A DNA stretch of 64,000 bases from assembly GCA_964400675.1 (NCBI GenBank), contig CAYNVO010000009.1, forward strand, positions 68,078-132,077, read 5' to 3'. This DNA comes from 9FT-COMBO-48-23 sp964400675 (GTDB lineage: Bacteria > Chloroflexota > Dehalococcoidia > GIF9 > UBA5629). Below, piece after piece: positions 1 through 8,250 of the stretch (position 1 is the stretch's first letter; every line of letters starts with the position of its first letter). The notes beneath the pieces are model-generated. The model searched no databases. It was not told the origin of the DNA and saw only the letters and a program-made list of their open reading frames with translations. Made by a program: the position numbers and the translations under genes.

Positions 1-1
1 G

Positions 2-181
2 GTCAAGAAGATTAAGCTGGAAGAGCCGTGCGTTATCTGCGGCGGTGGTGCCCTCAACACCGGCCTGATCAAAACCCTGGAACAAGAGATGAATATAAAA
101 CTCCTCGTGCCCCCCCATCCGCAAATCATCACCGCACTCGGCGCTGCCGTAACCGCCAGAGCCTCAAACCAAAGCTTGTAG
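2..181 (+). CDS. BadF/BadG/BcrA/BcrD-type ATPase, C-terminal part
   Basis: Only the last 59 codons lie in the window; the start is upstream. The translation carries a glycine-rich ATPase segment (VICGGGALNTGL), followed by LVPPHPQIITALGAAVTA, which matches the closing signature of the ASKHA-fold ATPases that activate 2-hydroxyacyl-CoA dehydratases and benzoyl-CoA reductases (typically G-G-x-A-x-N-x-G ... VPxxPqxxGALGAA). Family members use ATP to drive low-potential electron transfer through a bridging Fe-S cluster. The partner enzyme would be upstream and cannot be seen. Family assignment is firm; the specific substrate is unknown. Confidence 0.8.
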   Translation, partial: VKKIKLEEPCVICGGGALNTGLIKTLEQEMNIKLLVPPHPQIITALGAAVTARASNQSL

Positions 182-234
182 ACTCGACCCTTTAGGGTCA
201 TGTCCTATTTAAGTTAAAAATGCGCGTTGTCCTT

Positions 235-335
235 ATATAGACCATCTTGAGACCCTTCGCTATCGCTCAGGGTGACAATGACGAAACTGTCATTCTGAGC
301 GGAGCGCAAGCGGAGTCGAAGAATCTCTGCCAGGA
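235..335. repeat. Interspersed repeat family, copy 1
   Basis: Contains GTCATTCTGAGCGGAGCG followed by GAAGAATCT, with a diverged inverted part (CCCTTCGCTATCGCTCAGG) just upstream. Same family as the repeat clusters at 3.8, 25.4, 28.7, 35.1, 36.1, 39.4, 44.0, 47.2, 59.4 and 63.9 kb. The rest of the gap from 182 to 460 shows no gene. Confidence 0.75.
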
Positions 336-408
336 GTATGTAATGTAAACATATTTTGCCAATTACCACTAGTCTCGCTGCTACGGGTGATGGTGAAAAC
401 AGCATGTA

Positions 409-432
409 GATGCGACCTTTTAAGGTCGCATC
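409..432. terminator. Perfect 11-bp hairpin downstream of the restriction enzyme gene
   Basis: GATGCGACCTT and AAGGTCGCATC form an 11-bp perfect stem around a 2-nt centre, 29 bp beyond the 3' end of the minus-strand gene that ends at 461. There is no long T-run, so it is at best a weak intrinsic terminator or an mRNA-stabilising hairpin; a protein-binding palindrome is also possible. Confidence 0.4.
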
Positions 433-460
433 GGGCAGGGATTGAGCGGGACTCTGGACT

Positions 461-3400
461 TCACAAATCCATCGGCGCAGTTTCCCTCTCAACCTCTGGA
501 TACAAAGCGTCAATATCCTGCTGGACTTCCATCGTCCTCTTCAAGGCAGTGACGACCCTGCAATAATGCCTGATGTCATCGGGAGATAAAGTTCTGCCCT
601 TTCTGTCTTTAAGCCATTTCTCAGCGACTTTATAACCGCCGATTTGATATTCCCAGATCTCCCCTTCCACGCCTTCAAAATACTGTGACTTGTTGATGTA
701 GATTCGCTTCTCTTCCCGCTTACAATTTGGTTTCTCCACCTTGCAATCGCCGCTACCCTGCAATCTGGCTATGGGATTATCCAACTCTACCGATTTCATA
801 AGATGTAAATCAGCCAGCCTCTTGCCGTGTTCGCCGATTTTAAGGAACAGGTCATAATCCTTGGTGAAGGGCACACGGGGAAAATCTGCCTTCAGAAACT
901 CGGCATACTTGCTGCGGTAAGTGTTGGCATAAAGAACGCCGTAAATATAATAGAATATTGCATCCGGTGTCGGCTCCTTAGCATAAACCTCGGCTAGAGC
1001 CTTGACCAGCTTGGGATTAAGATTCGGCTGCCTCTCGCCTGACTCCAGATGGCTGAACATGTCCTTTTTGTCAGTATCAGGATGGAGGTAGAGAGGAAAC
1101 AAGTAAGTTCGCTCTTTGGTTTCTAAAGACACAGTGCAGTCATTGATGATATTGCATGTACACAGAACATGACGAAAACCACCATTAACCTCTCTATTTG
1201 TGCAAAGACCCAAATTATCTTGCATCATATGGCGCATGATTTCAGGGCGAGGCCAGTCAACCATTTTGGTGGTATAGTAGATATCTCTGATATCAAAGGG
1301 GCGGTAAAGTATTCTAGCGAAATGTTTATCCCACTTTTCGTCTTTCGCCAATTCTTTTCGTGCCTTAGCCAACTTCCATCCTCTTGTATCACTCAATTTG
1401 AAACCCTGCTTTATTACTTCATCTGACAGCGATAGATCCCTAAACATGGCAATGCGCCTTTTTAGAGTATCCACATCAAAATCAATAACAAATTTATCCC
1501 TTGCTGTAACAATGCCTGTTACATTGATGGGGAATACATCAGTAATTCTACAGAACTTGCTGTATAGCTCTCGATGAGCTTCTACCTTGGGAACAAAGAA
1601 GTAATAAGGGCTGTTCGGTTGCAGTTGCTTCCATTCAGTTGTTTTAATATCATTGTCTAAAAGCCAGCTTTCCTTGAGTTCGCGCAAACCCCAGCGCTCA
1701 TGGTGGAATACCTTTTTCTCCAAGCCTTTCTTCTTGATAAATAGAGCGATGGCAACCCCCTGACGGATATCGAAAACATTCTTATCTTTAGAGCCATCGG
1801 GGCACTTCTTCCGGATATAGCCGTGAAGATCAAGCACATAGATTTCATCGAAGCTCTGCATTAAGGACTGCCTCATGCCGCGGAATGTCGGGTTGTCCAG
1901 ATAGCCGTGGTTGGTAATAAAGCCTAAGACGCCTTCGCCGGCAGCATCGAGCTTCCACTGGGCGAAGCGGATGAACTTGACATAGTCATCCTGAAGCCAA
2001 TGCTTCCTTTCACCAAACCATTGGCCATCTACTATCTTATAGTCCTCTATCAACTCACCTATCCAGGTTTTTTGTTTTGTCTCCATCTTCTTTTTTGCCC
2101 TTTTCATTTGGGGAACTAATTTATAGCAGCCGCTATCTTCATCGGGCTGGATTCGATAACCAGTTATATACATGTTATCTTTATTGAAAGTCATCAGCTT
2201 CTCGCTCGCATTTGCCGATATTCCCGAATACGGTGGATTGCCCAGGACGACAAGGATGGGCGTCTCTTTTTTGACCCTGCCGGCAAGGTGCGATTCCTCA
2301 GCCAATGATGACATACCGGGAAGCGCTGTCTGCTCCAGCTCCTCCATCTCCAGAGTATTGGTGAGATACAACTTGAAGCGCTCGTCTTTTTGCAGCTTGT
2401 AGCCCAGCTCTTCCAGCAGAAACGACATCTTCAAGTGACCCACAGCGTAGGGAGCCATCATCAGCTCAAAGGCATAGAAATCTTTCAGGATATGGTCTTC
2501 GATGAATTCGTGTTTGCCGCCTTCACCATATTTATTGATAAACTCCTGAACTGCCAGCTTGCTGGCTTCAGCCAGGAAGGTCAACGTGCCCGCCGCCGGG
2601 TCAAGCACGGTGACCGAGCCAGAAGCCAGCCCGTCTGACCTGCCAAATCTCTCCTTGAGCAGAATATTCAATGAGCGGACAATATAGGAGACCACCGCTT
2701 CTGGCGTGTAGTAAACACCTCGCCTTTCTCTCTCTTTTGGGTCATATTCCGCCAGAAAGGTCTCGTAGAAATGGACAATCGGGTCGCTGCCCTTACCCTC
2801 ATGATAGAACTGGTGCAGTATGTTATTGACATCAGCCACTGCCAGGACTGCAGATATATCATCCACCATCCATTCCATTTGCTGAGGCAGGTCTCCCAAC
2901 GATATGAATTTGAAAACATCCCGCAGAATACCTATGGTTTCTGGAATATAATCATAAGCTAATTTACGGTTAAAGCCGTTTTCGCATCTGGTACGGGCGG
3001 CGAAAAGCCCGTAGGTAACCGTCTGAGCATATAAATCGGCGAAGGCTTCCTTGGTTAAGCCGCCGATAAGGTATTTTTGAAAAGCCTCATAGAAGCCGAG
3101 GATAAAGCCTGTCCCTTTCTCCTCCTCCTCACGCAGCTCCTCTATAACCACCTGCTCCTTCAAGAACCTTGTTCTCTTCGCCAGCTCTACGGCTAAAGAT
3201 TTCGCTGAATACGTTCTGGGCAACGAGAAGGCAAAAAACTGCTCCAGGAGCTTTAATAACTTATCCTGGTTTTCAATCGGCGGGATAGTTCTCAGTTGAT
3301 GCAGAACAAAAGGCCTCCCGATGAAGACTTTATCAACCAACTGCCCGTCGCGGTAGCGCCTGAACTCAAAGAGGTTGGTTAAAATAAGATTTGGAAATAT

Positions 3401-3688
3401 ACTTCGATAGCGCTTTAGCTGGTCGGTGGTCTCAATATGGTCGAGGTTTTCTACTGTTGGCGGTTTCGCCTCGATATAGCCGACTATGCTCTGCTTGTCA
3501 TCCCAGACTCTGAAATCTGGATTGCCGGCTTCGGTCCTTTTGGGTAATGTGGTGATTTGAATATGCTTTTTTCCGACTGAAGCGGCGAATCCTTTGAGGA
3601 GCTCAACCAGGCTCTGATAATAGCTTGGCTCGGTGGCATCGCCTTTCCTCCCGGTCTCATATACGCTCTTAATATATGACTCCAGCAC
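461..3688 (-). CDS. Single-chain restriction-modification enzyme (type IIG / ISP-like, helicase-less)
   Basis: A 1075-residue protein combining nuclease and N6-adenine methyltransferase. The N-terminus has a PD-(D/E)xK nuclease pattern: PDF with Asp58, then GYIEAK with Glu73 and Lys75. A helical linker leads to YYTP (326-329), the SAM-binding motif DPAAGT (363-368) and the catalytic motif NPPY (484-487). The remaining ~550 residues resemble the target-recognition part of type ISP enzymes. No helicase domain separates nuclease and methylase, unlike full ISP enzymes such as LlaBIII, so a type IIG-like arrangement is inferred. The start is GTG at 3688; no strong ribosome-binding site is seen. 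It has no restriction-modification neighbour. A second enzyme of similar layout lies at 53613-56741. Confidence 0.85.
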   Translation of the reverse strand: MLESYIKSVYETGRKGDATEPSYYQSLVELLKGFAASVGKKHIQITTLPKRTEAGNPDFRVWDDKQSIVGYIEAKPPTVENLDHIETTDQLKRYRSIFPNLILTNLFEFRRYRDGQLVDKVFIGRPFVLHQLRTIPPIENQDKLLKLLEQFFAFSLPRTYSAKSLAVELAKRTRFLKEQVVIEELREEEEKGTGFILGFYEAFQKYLIGGLTKEAFADLYAQTVTYGLFAARTRCENGFNRKLAYDYIPETIGILRDVFKFISLGDLPQQMEWMVDDISAVLAVADVNNILHQFYHEGKGSDPIVHFYETFLAEYDPKERERRGVYYTPEAVVSYIVRSLNILLKERFGRSDGLASGSVTVLDPAAGTLTFLAEASKLAVQEFINKYGEGGKHEFIEDHILKDFYAFELMMAPYAVGHLKMSFLLEELGYKLQKDERFKLYLTNTLEMEELEQTALPGMSSLAEESHLAGRVKKETPILVVLGNPPYSGISANASEKLMTFNKDNMYITGYRIQPDEDSGCYKLVPQMKRAKKKMETKQKTWIGELIEDYKIVDGQWFGERKHWLQDDYVKFIRFAQWKLDAAGEGVLGFITNHGYLDNPTFRGMRQSLMQSFDEIYVLDLHGYIRKKCPDGSKDKNVFDIRQGVAIALFIKKKGLEKKVFHHERWGLRELKESWLLDNDIKTTEWKQLQPNSPYYFFVPKVEAHRELYSKFCRITDVFPINVTGIVTARDKFVIDFDVDTLKRRIAMFRDLSLSDEVIKQGFKLSDTRGWKLAKARKELAKDEKWDKHFARILYRPFDIRDIYYTTKMVDWPRPEIMRHMMQDNLGLCTNREVNGGFRHVLCTCNIINDCTVSLETKERTYLFPLYLHPDTDKKDMFSHLESGERQPNLNPKLVKALAEVYAKEPTPDAIFYYIYGVLYANTYRSKYAEFLKADFPRVPFTKDYDLFLKIGEHGKRLADLHLMKSVELDNPIARLQGSGDCKVEKPNCKREEKRIYINKSQYFEGVEGEIWEYQIGGYKVAEKWLKDRKGRTLSPDDIRHYCRVVTALKRTMEVQQDIDALYPEVERETAPMDL

Positions 3689-3814
3689 CTTTGAACCCCA
3701 ATCCTGGCTATTCTATCTGCTATTATATACCAAACTTCAACCAAAATGTGCATTCCACACTTCATGCAACACGTAATGCAGGGCTGAAAGCCGCCACCGG
3801 ATAATGTCCCCCGT

Positions 3815-4100
3815 GTCATTGCGAGTCCTTCCACTGAGGACGTGGCAATCCCGATGGTGGGTATAACATGAGATTCTTCGCGGAGTTTATCCTGAGCTGG
3901 GGGACATTCTTCGACAAGCTCAGAATGAGCGGGGGAAGAGCTTGATGAAAACAGCGAAGGGCTCAGATTCTTCGACAGGCTCAGAATGAACGGGGGAAGA
4001 GTCAGAATGAGCGGGAGCGAAGGGCTCCTTCAGAATGACAGGCGTAGGGCAATATCGCCGCGTCGTCCCAATGCAATCGGGACTCCTCGCGATGACAGAA
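3815..4100. repeat. Interspersed repeat cluster, copy 2
   Basis: Several overlapping units in mixed orientation: TTCTTCGACAAGCTCAGAAT, TTCTTCGACAGGCTCAGAAT and CATTGCGAGTCCTTCC-type blocks. No ORF of interest. It fills the gap between the restriction enzyme and the exported protein gene. Confidence 0.75.
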
Positions 4101-4126
4101 ATCTATAAGCCGACAAATACAAATTG

Positions 4127-4135
4127 TGCTAGAAT
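4127..4135 (+). promoter_or_regulatory. Extended -10 promoter element (TGCTAGAAT)
   Basis: TG-C-TAGAAT lies 27 bp before the start of the exported protein gene. No good -35 box is present at the expected spacing, as is usual for extended -10 promoters. Very similar elements are found at 33449-33457 and 60651-60659. Confidence 0.45.
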
Positions 4136-4165
4136 AGTTATACTTTAAGGAGAGGAGGGTGATGG

Positions 4166-5716
4166 ATGAGATTAATCCTGCTGGTTCTGACTGCCATTCT
4201 GGTGCTGGGCCTGGTTACAACAGGCTCCGCTGTTTCGCCATGCCCTGCTGCCGCCTCCAGTTCCCCGGCGATTGAAGCTATCCCCACCATCAAAAATGCC
4301 ACCTTATGCAATGGAAAAACCACTCCGAGTAAAGCCGCTTTCCAGGCATCATACCTTTCCCTGACACTCAGCACCGATAAGTCCATATATCTGACCGGTG
4401 AGACTGTAAATATTACCGTCAGCACAAATGCCACCAATACTCATATTCGTGTGCTGGCTCAGCTTCCGGGCGGTCATCAGGAAACAATCGGGAGCTTCAC
4501 TACAAACGCAACACATACGCTATCATGGACGGCACCGTCAACACCAGGGGTGGTAACACTCACCTGTGAAGCCGACGCCTTTATGGAAGTATGGGACACC
4601 TGCTCCAGATATGTATGTGTCGACGACGATTGCTTGTGGGAGTATTATCCCTGTCTCCGTTCTATACCAGTCACCGACAACGCGGCTTCTAACGTCCGCA
4701 TTTTCAGCCGGACGACATCCATATCCGGCAATATCATCGATACCAATCAGCGACCGGTTCCCGGGGCTGCTATCTACCTTGCCAGCACCAGGCAGAGCAC
4801 AACGTCAAACGGCGACGGATATTATGAATTTAGCTCCTATCAGCTTGATAACAACTACGCTTTGCTTAACCAGATACCTACGGTTACAGAAACTGTCTCC
4901 GTTGAGGCAATCGCCTGTGAACCAGAGCCGGGCAAAACCATACAGGTTCAGGCTGAAAGCACTTCTTCCAACATCAACTTCACCCCGAAACGTGCTTTCT
5001 ATCCGCCGGACATCGATTTATCTGAATTCAACTTCGACGCTTTTCCCGGCTGGCAAGAAGCTAATGACTATTCCACATGGCAGAACATACTGGGGATTAC
5101 CATTGATGGAACGGTGGAACCGGGAAAGCTATCATACGGTACCAAGGATATATCGCCACAGTTATTCAACATCGGTGATAAAAAACTGTATCTCGTCACC
5201 AATCCTGAATTCGGCCACTACTTTCTGGAACTCCAGGGCGCTCAAAACACAGGCTATACAGTTGCCGCTGCCACAACCCTGAACAACCTTTACTTCGAAC
5301 CAGTGACCGTAAGCGGAAGTATAGAAGGCAAAAATGACCAGAGGCTTAAACTCACGGTCAACCCTGGCGGAATCGAGTTAAAAGTAATTAAGTCAGCTTC
5401 TCCTCTTCTCTTTATTATTCCTGCAGTTGTCGTGCTTCTCGGCGGATTAATGGCTGCCTATTTCCTCACCCGCGGAAAATTCCACGGCACCGTAAAAACA
5501 TTCATCAGCCGCAAATCGCCAAAGACGAAGCTGGCAACCGGGATAAAGGCAAAAGTGAAATCCACAGCGACAAAGATAGAAGATGATTCCGCAGTGACAA
5601 AGATAAAAGTGAAATCCACAGCGACAAAGATAGAAGATAATTCCGCAGCGACAAAGATAAAAGTGAAATCTACAGCGAAAAAGACCAAAAAGAAGCAGGG
5701 GAAAGGCTGGGCTTAA
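4166..5716 (+). CDS. Exported, membrane-anchored protein with Ig-like and carboxypeptidase-regulatory-like domains
   Basis: 516 residues. An N-terminal signal peptide (hydrophobic residues 3-20) is followed by an Ig-like beta domain (about 46-125) with several cysteines, then a carboxypeptidase-regulatory-like domain around 183-230 (SISGNIIDTNQRPVPGAAIY). The middle is hydrophilic. One membrane segment (about 411-433) sits near the C-terminus. It is followed by a very basic tail made of an 18-residue repeat (K-V-K-S-T-A-T-K-I-E-D...). The expected topology is outside domain, membrane anchor and cytoplasmic lysine-rich tail. The start is backed by the AAGGAGAGGAGG ribosome-binding region. Exact function is unknown; a surface adhesion or envelope role is an inference from the domains. 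Confidence 0.75.
   Translation: MRLILLVLTAILVLGLVTTGSAVSPCPAAASSSPAIEAIPTIKNATLCNGKTTPSKAAFQASYLSLTLSTDKSIYLTGETVNITVSTNATNTHIRVLAQLPGGHQETIGSFTTNATHTLSWTAPSTPGVVTLTCEADAFMEVWDTCSRYVCVDDDCLWEYYPCLRSIPVTDNAASNVRIFSRTTSISGNIIDTNQRPVPGAAIYLASTRQSTTSNGDGYYEFSSYQLDNNYALLNQIPTVTETVSVEAIACEPEPGKTIQVQAESTSSNINFTPKRAFYPPDIDLSEFNFDAFPGWQEANDYSTWQNILGITIDGTVEPGKLSYGTKDISPQLFNIGDKKLYLVTNPEFGHYFLELQGAQNTGYTVAAATTLNNLYFEPVTVSGSIEGKNDQRLKLTVNPGGIELKVIKSASPLLFIIPAVVVLLGGLMAAYFLTRGKFHGTVKTFISRKSPKTKLATGIKAKVKSTATKIEDDSAVTKIKVKSTATKIEDNSAATKIKVKSTAKKTKKKQGKGWA
5552..5690 (+). repeat. 54-bp tandem repeat encoding the lysine-rich tail
   Basis: Units begin at 5552, 5606 and 5660, each starting AAAGTGAAATC, an exact 54-bp period. 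There are two full copies and one partial. Each full unit encodes 18 residues rich in Lys, Thr and Ser, so copy-number change would stay in frame. Confidence 0.9.
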
Positions 5717-5776
5717 GGAAAGGAGGGAAGAGGAAGTAAAAAATGAAGACAGAAAGATTTGCAGAAGGTGAGGGCC

Positions 5777-6154
5777 ATGAAAATAAATAGACTAACATTA
5801 TACATCTTGCTACCAATAGCTGTTCTGGTTTTGCTTGGAGCTTTATTCGCCGGCTCCGCCTGCGCACCGCCGGGAACAATACCTCGCTCATGTGTTCAAT
5901 GGTATGAAAAAGGGAAACTGGAAGGTTACAACGCTGGATACGAGGAGGGCTACAGCAGGGGCAAAGATGCCGGCTACAACGAGGGCTATACTAAAGGTCT
6001 GCAAGAGGGCAAGACGCTATGTCCGCAATGTCCGACCTGCCCTAGCTGCCCTACCTGCCCCAAATACCCTGAATATCAGTATTACTATCCGTACCAATAC
6101 TATCCATACTGGTACTGGGACCACTATACCTGTCCGACTTGCCCGTCACCATAG
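5777..6154 (+). CDS. Small exported protein with GY-repeat, CPxC and Tyr-rich segments
   Basis: 125 residues from ATG 5777, chosen over a TTG 18 nt upstream because of the GAAGGTGAGG stretch just before it. A signal peptide or membrane anchor (about residues 6-28) ends in GSAC, a weak lipobox. Next comes a run of imperfect 8-12-residue repeats of type GY-x-x-G-Y-x-x-G (about 48-80). A cysteine ladder with five CPxC/CxxC-type units follows (CPQCPTCPSCPTC), then a Tyr/Pro/Trp-rich stretch (PYQYYPYWYW) and a last CPTC. The composition suggests an envelope or surface protein able to form disulfides or bind metal. No known family was recognised. It follows the exported protein gene by 60 bp and may share its transcript. 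Confidence 0.65.
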   Translation: MKINRLTLYILLPIAVLVLLGALFAGSACAPPGTIPRSCVQWYEKGKLEGYNAGYEEGYSRGKDAGYNEGYTKGLQEGKTLCPQCPTCPSCPTCPKYPEYQYYYPYQYYPYWYWDHYTCPTCPSP

Positions 6155-6291
6155 TGCCGGCATTATAGAGGCTAATGCTACATATATTATGGCTGCATAA
6201 GAAATTGTGCAGCGGATGGTCCGAGTGCTCATTGCGCCTCCAGTAAGTGCTCAATCTGGCATCCCTGCGGTTTGCCGTAGAATCAGAGATT

Positions 6292-6326
6292 GGCGGGGTG
6301 AGATTAGATGTCTGCCCCACCTTTTT
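6292..6326 (+). terminator. Possible weak intrinsic terminator
   Basis: GGCGGGG and CCCCACC can pair with one mismatch around a 16-nt loop, followed directly by TTTTTA. It lies between the Cys/Tyr-rich protein and the acyl-CoA dehydrogenase. Nothing else is evident in the gap 6155-6452. Confidence 0.35.
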
Positions 6327-6452
6327 ATTATGAATACATCTATATTCCCATATATCTTGGCTTTTTGCCTGAAAAGTAATAGAATCAGCATGTCCTTTGA
6401 TTCATGGCTCAAAATAGCCAGTCTGTAAAACCAGACCACAAGGAGGAGAAAA

Positions 6453-7712
6453 ATGTTAGAGGTATTTTTGACTGAAGAGCAAAAGAAGTTCAAACTCGAG
6501 GTGCAGGACTTCGTCAAGAGCGTCCCGCGACAGCTCATACTCGATATGGATGCCGATAAGGTCAAGTTCCCCTACGAGTTCGTCAGAGAAGCTGGCAAGA
6601 GAAATCTTCTGGGCATAAGATTTCCAAAAAAATATGGCGGCAGGGACCTCAAATGGGTGGATGAAATCCTCTACATAGGAGAAATTAATAAGCTGGGCAT
6701 ACCGTTCGCCTGCCTCTGTTCAGTCACCTCCATCGTTGGCGAGGGCATAAATGTGTTCGGCACCGAGGCACAGAAGCAGAAATATCTAAAACCGCTTATA
6801 GCCGGCACACAGTGGGCTGGAGAGGCGCTCACCGAGCCCAGGGGCGGTTCCGACTTCTTCGGCGCCACGACCGTGGCTAGAAAGAAAGGTGACACGTATT
6901 ATCTCACCGGGCAGAAGCGATTTGTCGTCGGCTCCGAAGGCGCCGATTTCTTCCTGGTGTTCGCCGTAACCAACCCCGGAGCTGGCCGAGATTCAATCAG
7001 CACCTTTATTGTCGAGAGAGACATGGGCGTGGAGGTAAGGCATGTTTACGGCTTGATGGGCAGCCGGGGGGCGGGCACAGGAAGGCTGGTCTTCCGCGAT
7101 GTGCCGGTGCCGGAGGAGAACCTGGTCGGGAAGGAGAACGAGGGAGCTAAGGTATTCTACAAGCTGATGGTGCCGGAAAGGATTCTTTCCGGCGGTGCCG
7201 GCGGTCCCAGAGCTATACTGGAAATAGCCGCCAGGTACGCCAACAAGAGAAAGGCTTTCGGCCAGACCATAAGGAATTTCGAGGGAGTCAGCTTCAAGAT
7301 AGCCGACTGTGTAACCAAGCTCGATGCCGTCAGCGCCCTATCCTATGCCGTAGCCAAAACGATAGATGAAGGCATAGGCACGCCGGGTTATCAAAGGAGG
7401 CTGGTGTCCGAGGTCAAGAAATTGGCTACGCAAACAAATTGGGAAGTGGTAAACGACGCCATGCAGATTCTCGGCGGAATCGGATACACCAACGTCTACC
7501 CCGTAGAGCGAGCGCTCAGAGAAGCCAGGCTGGCAATGATATGGACCGGCAGTAGCGAAATCATGAATTTAATCATCCAGCACGAATATTACAAGGAAAT
7601 ACTGGCTAAAGGGGTCGAGGGCAGGGATATCGAAGCCGACGTCGCCCTTACCGAAGAACAGCTTTCTGAAGAGAGGATTTACGAGCCGGAACCCATACCC
7701 ACCGCACCTTAA
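6453..7712 (+). CDS. Acyl-CoA dehydrogenase
   Basis: 419 residues, close to the usual 380-420 of the family. Seen: the N-terminal helical domain, the substrate/FAD signature around GEALTEPRGGSD, the beta-domain (GQKRFVVGSEGADFFLV), the RKAFGQTIRNFE region, and the C-terminal signature DAMQILGGIGYTNVYPVERALREARL. These enzymes introduce a trans-2,3 double bond into acyl-CoA thioesters with FAD, passing electrons to ETF. A strong AAGGAGGAG lies 6 nt before the ATG. A C-terminal extension of about 35 acidic residues is present. No CoA-pathway genes adjoin it, so the substrate cannot be told; it is transcribed toward the arsenic island but a separate arsR promoter follows. Confidence 0.9.
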   Translation: MLEVFLTEEQKKFKLEVQDFVKSVPRQLILDMDADKVKFPYEFVREAGKRNLLGIRFPKKYGGRDLKWVDEILYIGEINKLGIPFACLCSVTSIVGEGINVFGTEAQKQKYLKPLIAGTQWAGEALTEPRGGSDFFGATTVARKKGDTYYLTGQKRFVVGSEGADFFLVFAVTNPGAGRDSISTFIVERDMGVEVRHVYGLMGSRGAGTGRLVFRDVPVPEENLVGKENEGAKVFYKLMVPERILSGGAGGPRAILEIAARYANKRKAFGQTIRNFEGVSFKIADCVTKLDAVSALSYAVAKTIDEGIGTPGYQRRLVSEVKKLATQTNWEVVNDAMQILGGIGYTNVYPVERALREARLAMIWTGSSEIMNLIIQHEYYKEILAKGVEGRDIEADVALTEEQLSEERIYEPEPIPTAP

Positions 7713-7752
7713 GTTCAACCAACAAATGTTGCAAGGTTAAAATTATCCAAAC

Positions 7753-7799
7753 TTGACAGGACAATCATACTGTAGTACTATATGCAAAGATGCGCATAT
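7753..7799 (+). promoter_or_regulatory. arsR promoter and operator
   Basis: TTGACA (7753-7758), a 17-bp spacer and TACTAT (7776-7781) form a near-consensus promoter. ATATGC (7780-7785) and GCATAT (7794-7799) make an inverted repeat that includes the perfect palindrome ATGCGCAT (7790-7797) at the expected transcription start, which suits autorepression by the ArsR that follows. Confidence 0.75.
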
Positions 7800-7817
7800 A
7801 AGGACAGGGTTTTACAG

Positions 7818-8177
7818 ATGCGAGCGCTAGTCAAAGCTTTTAAGGCACTTTCCGACGAGACCAGGCTGAGGATTCTCAACCTGCTGCTGGAGCGTGAATG
7901 CTGCGTCTGCGAGGTTATGCAGGCACTGGATATCTCCCAACCCCGCGCCTCACGGAACCTGGGTGCCCTCTACGATGCCGGCCTCCTTAAGCTCAGACGA
8001 GAAGGACTCTGGGCACTGTATTCGATAGACAGAGAAGGTTTAAAAGAGCACTACGCGGATCTGGTTGAAGCCGTCAGAAAAGCACTGGACGGGAATGAAA
8101 CAGCCTTGCAAGATAGGCAGAGATTGAGGAACGCCAAAAGAATAGGCCCCGGCTGCGTGCTGGCAACAACCAAATAA
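7818..8177 (+). CDS. arsR: ArsR/SmtB-family metalloregulator (arsenite-type)
   Basis: 119 residues from ATG 7818. An in-frame ATG at 7782 is rejected because it abuts the -10 box and would lie upstream of the transcription start; AGGACAGG sits well before 7818. A winged-helix fold is clear: AFKALSDETRLRILNLLL, then the sensor helix with ECCVCEV, the recognition helix SQPRASRNLGALYDAGLL and the wing LRREGLWALYSI. The Cys-x-Cys pair next to another Cys in the alpha-3 region resembles the arsenite site of type-1 ArsR (ELCVCDL). It probably represses its own transcription and the permease operon through ATATGC-type operators at 7780-7799 and 8200-8221. Confidence 0.88.
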   Translation: MRALVKAFKALSDETRLRILNLLLERECCVCEVMQALDISQPRASRNLGALYDAGLLKLRREGLWALYSIDREGLKEHYADLVEAVRKALDGNETALQDRQRLRNAKRIGPGCVLATTK

Positions 8178-8199
8178 CATATTTATTTTTTGCCCTAAT

Positions 8200-8221
8200 A
8201 TATGCGGATATGCACATCTGC
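8200..8221 (+). promoter_or_regulatory. Second ATATGC-type ArsR operator
   Basis: An imperfect 18-bp palindrome (8204-8221, 14 of 18 positions symmetric) with two ATATGC direct repeats (8200-8205 and 8208-8213) lies 29 bp before the permease gene. Its half-sites match the operator at 7780-7799, so the same ArsR probably binds both. Confidence 0.6.
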
Positions 8222-8250
8222 GAATCTAAGACGAGAGAGGATATCCAAAC

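Noticed and set aside
2172..2962. Plus-strand frames opposite the first restriction enzyme
   Set aside because: Antisense frames without ribosome-binding sites; the minus-strand protein has all family motifs.
5743..5790. 15-codon frame behind AGGAGGGAAGAGG as a separate peptide
   Set aside because: Overlaps the start of the exported Cys/Tyr-rich protein in another phase; no content or conservation evidence, though the good Shine-Dalgarno is noted.
7782..7817. Upstream ATG 7782 as the arsR start
   Set aside because: It directly abuts the -10 box at 7776-7781, so it would not be in the transcript; ATG 7818 has a ribosome-binding site.
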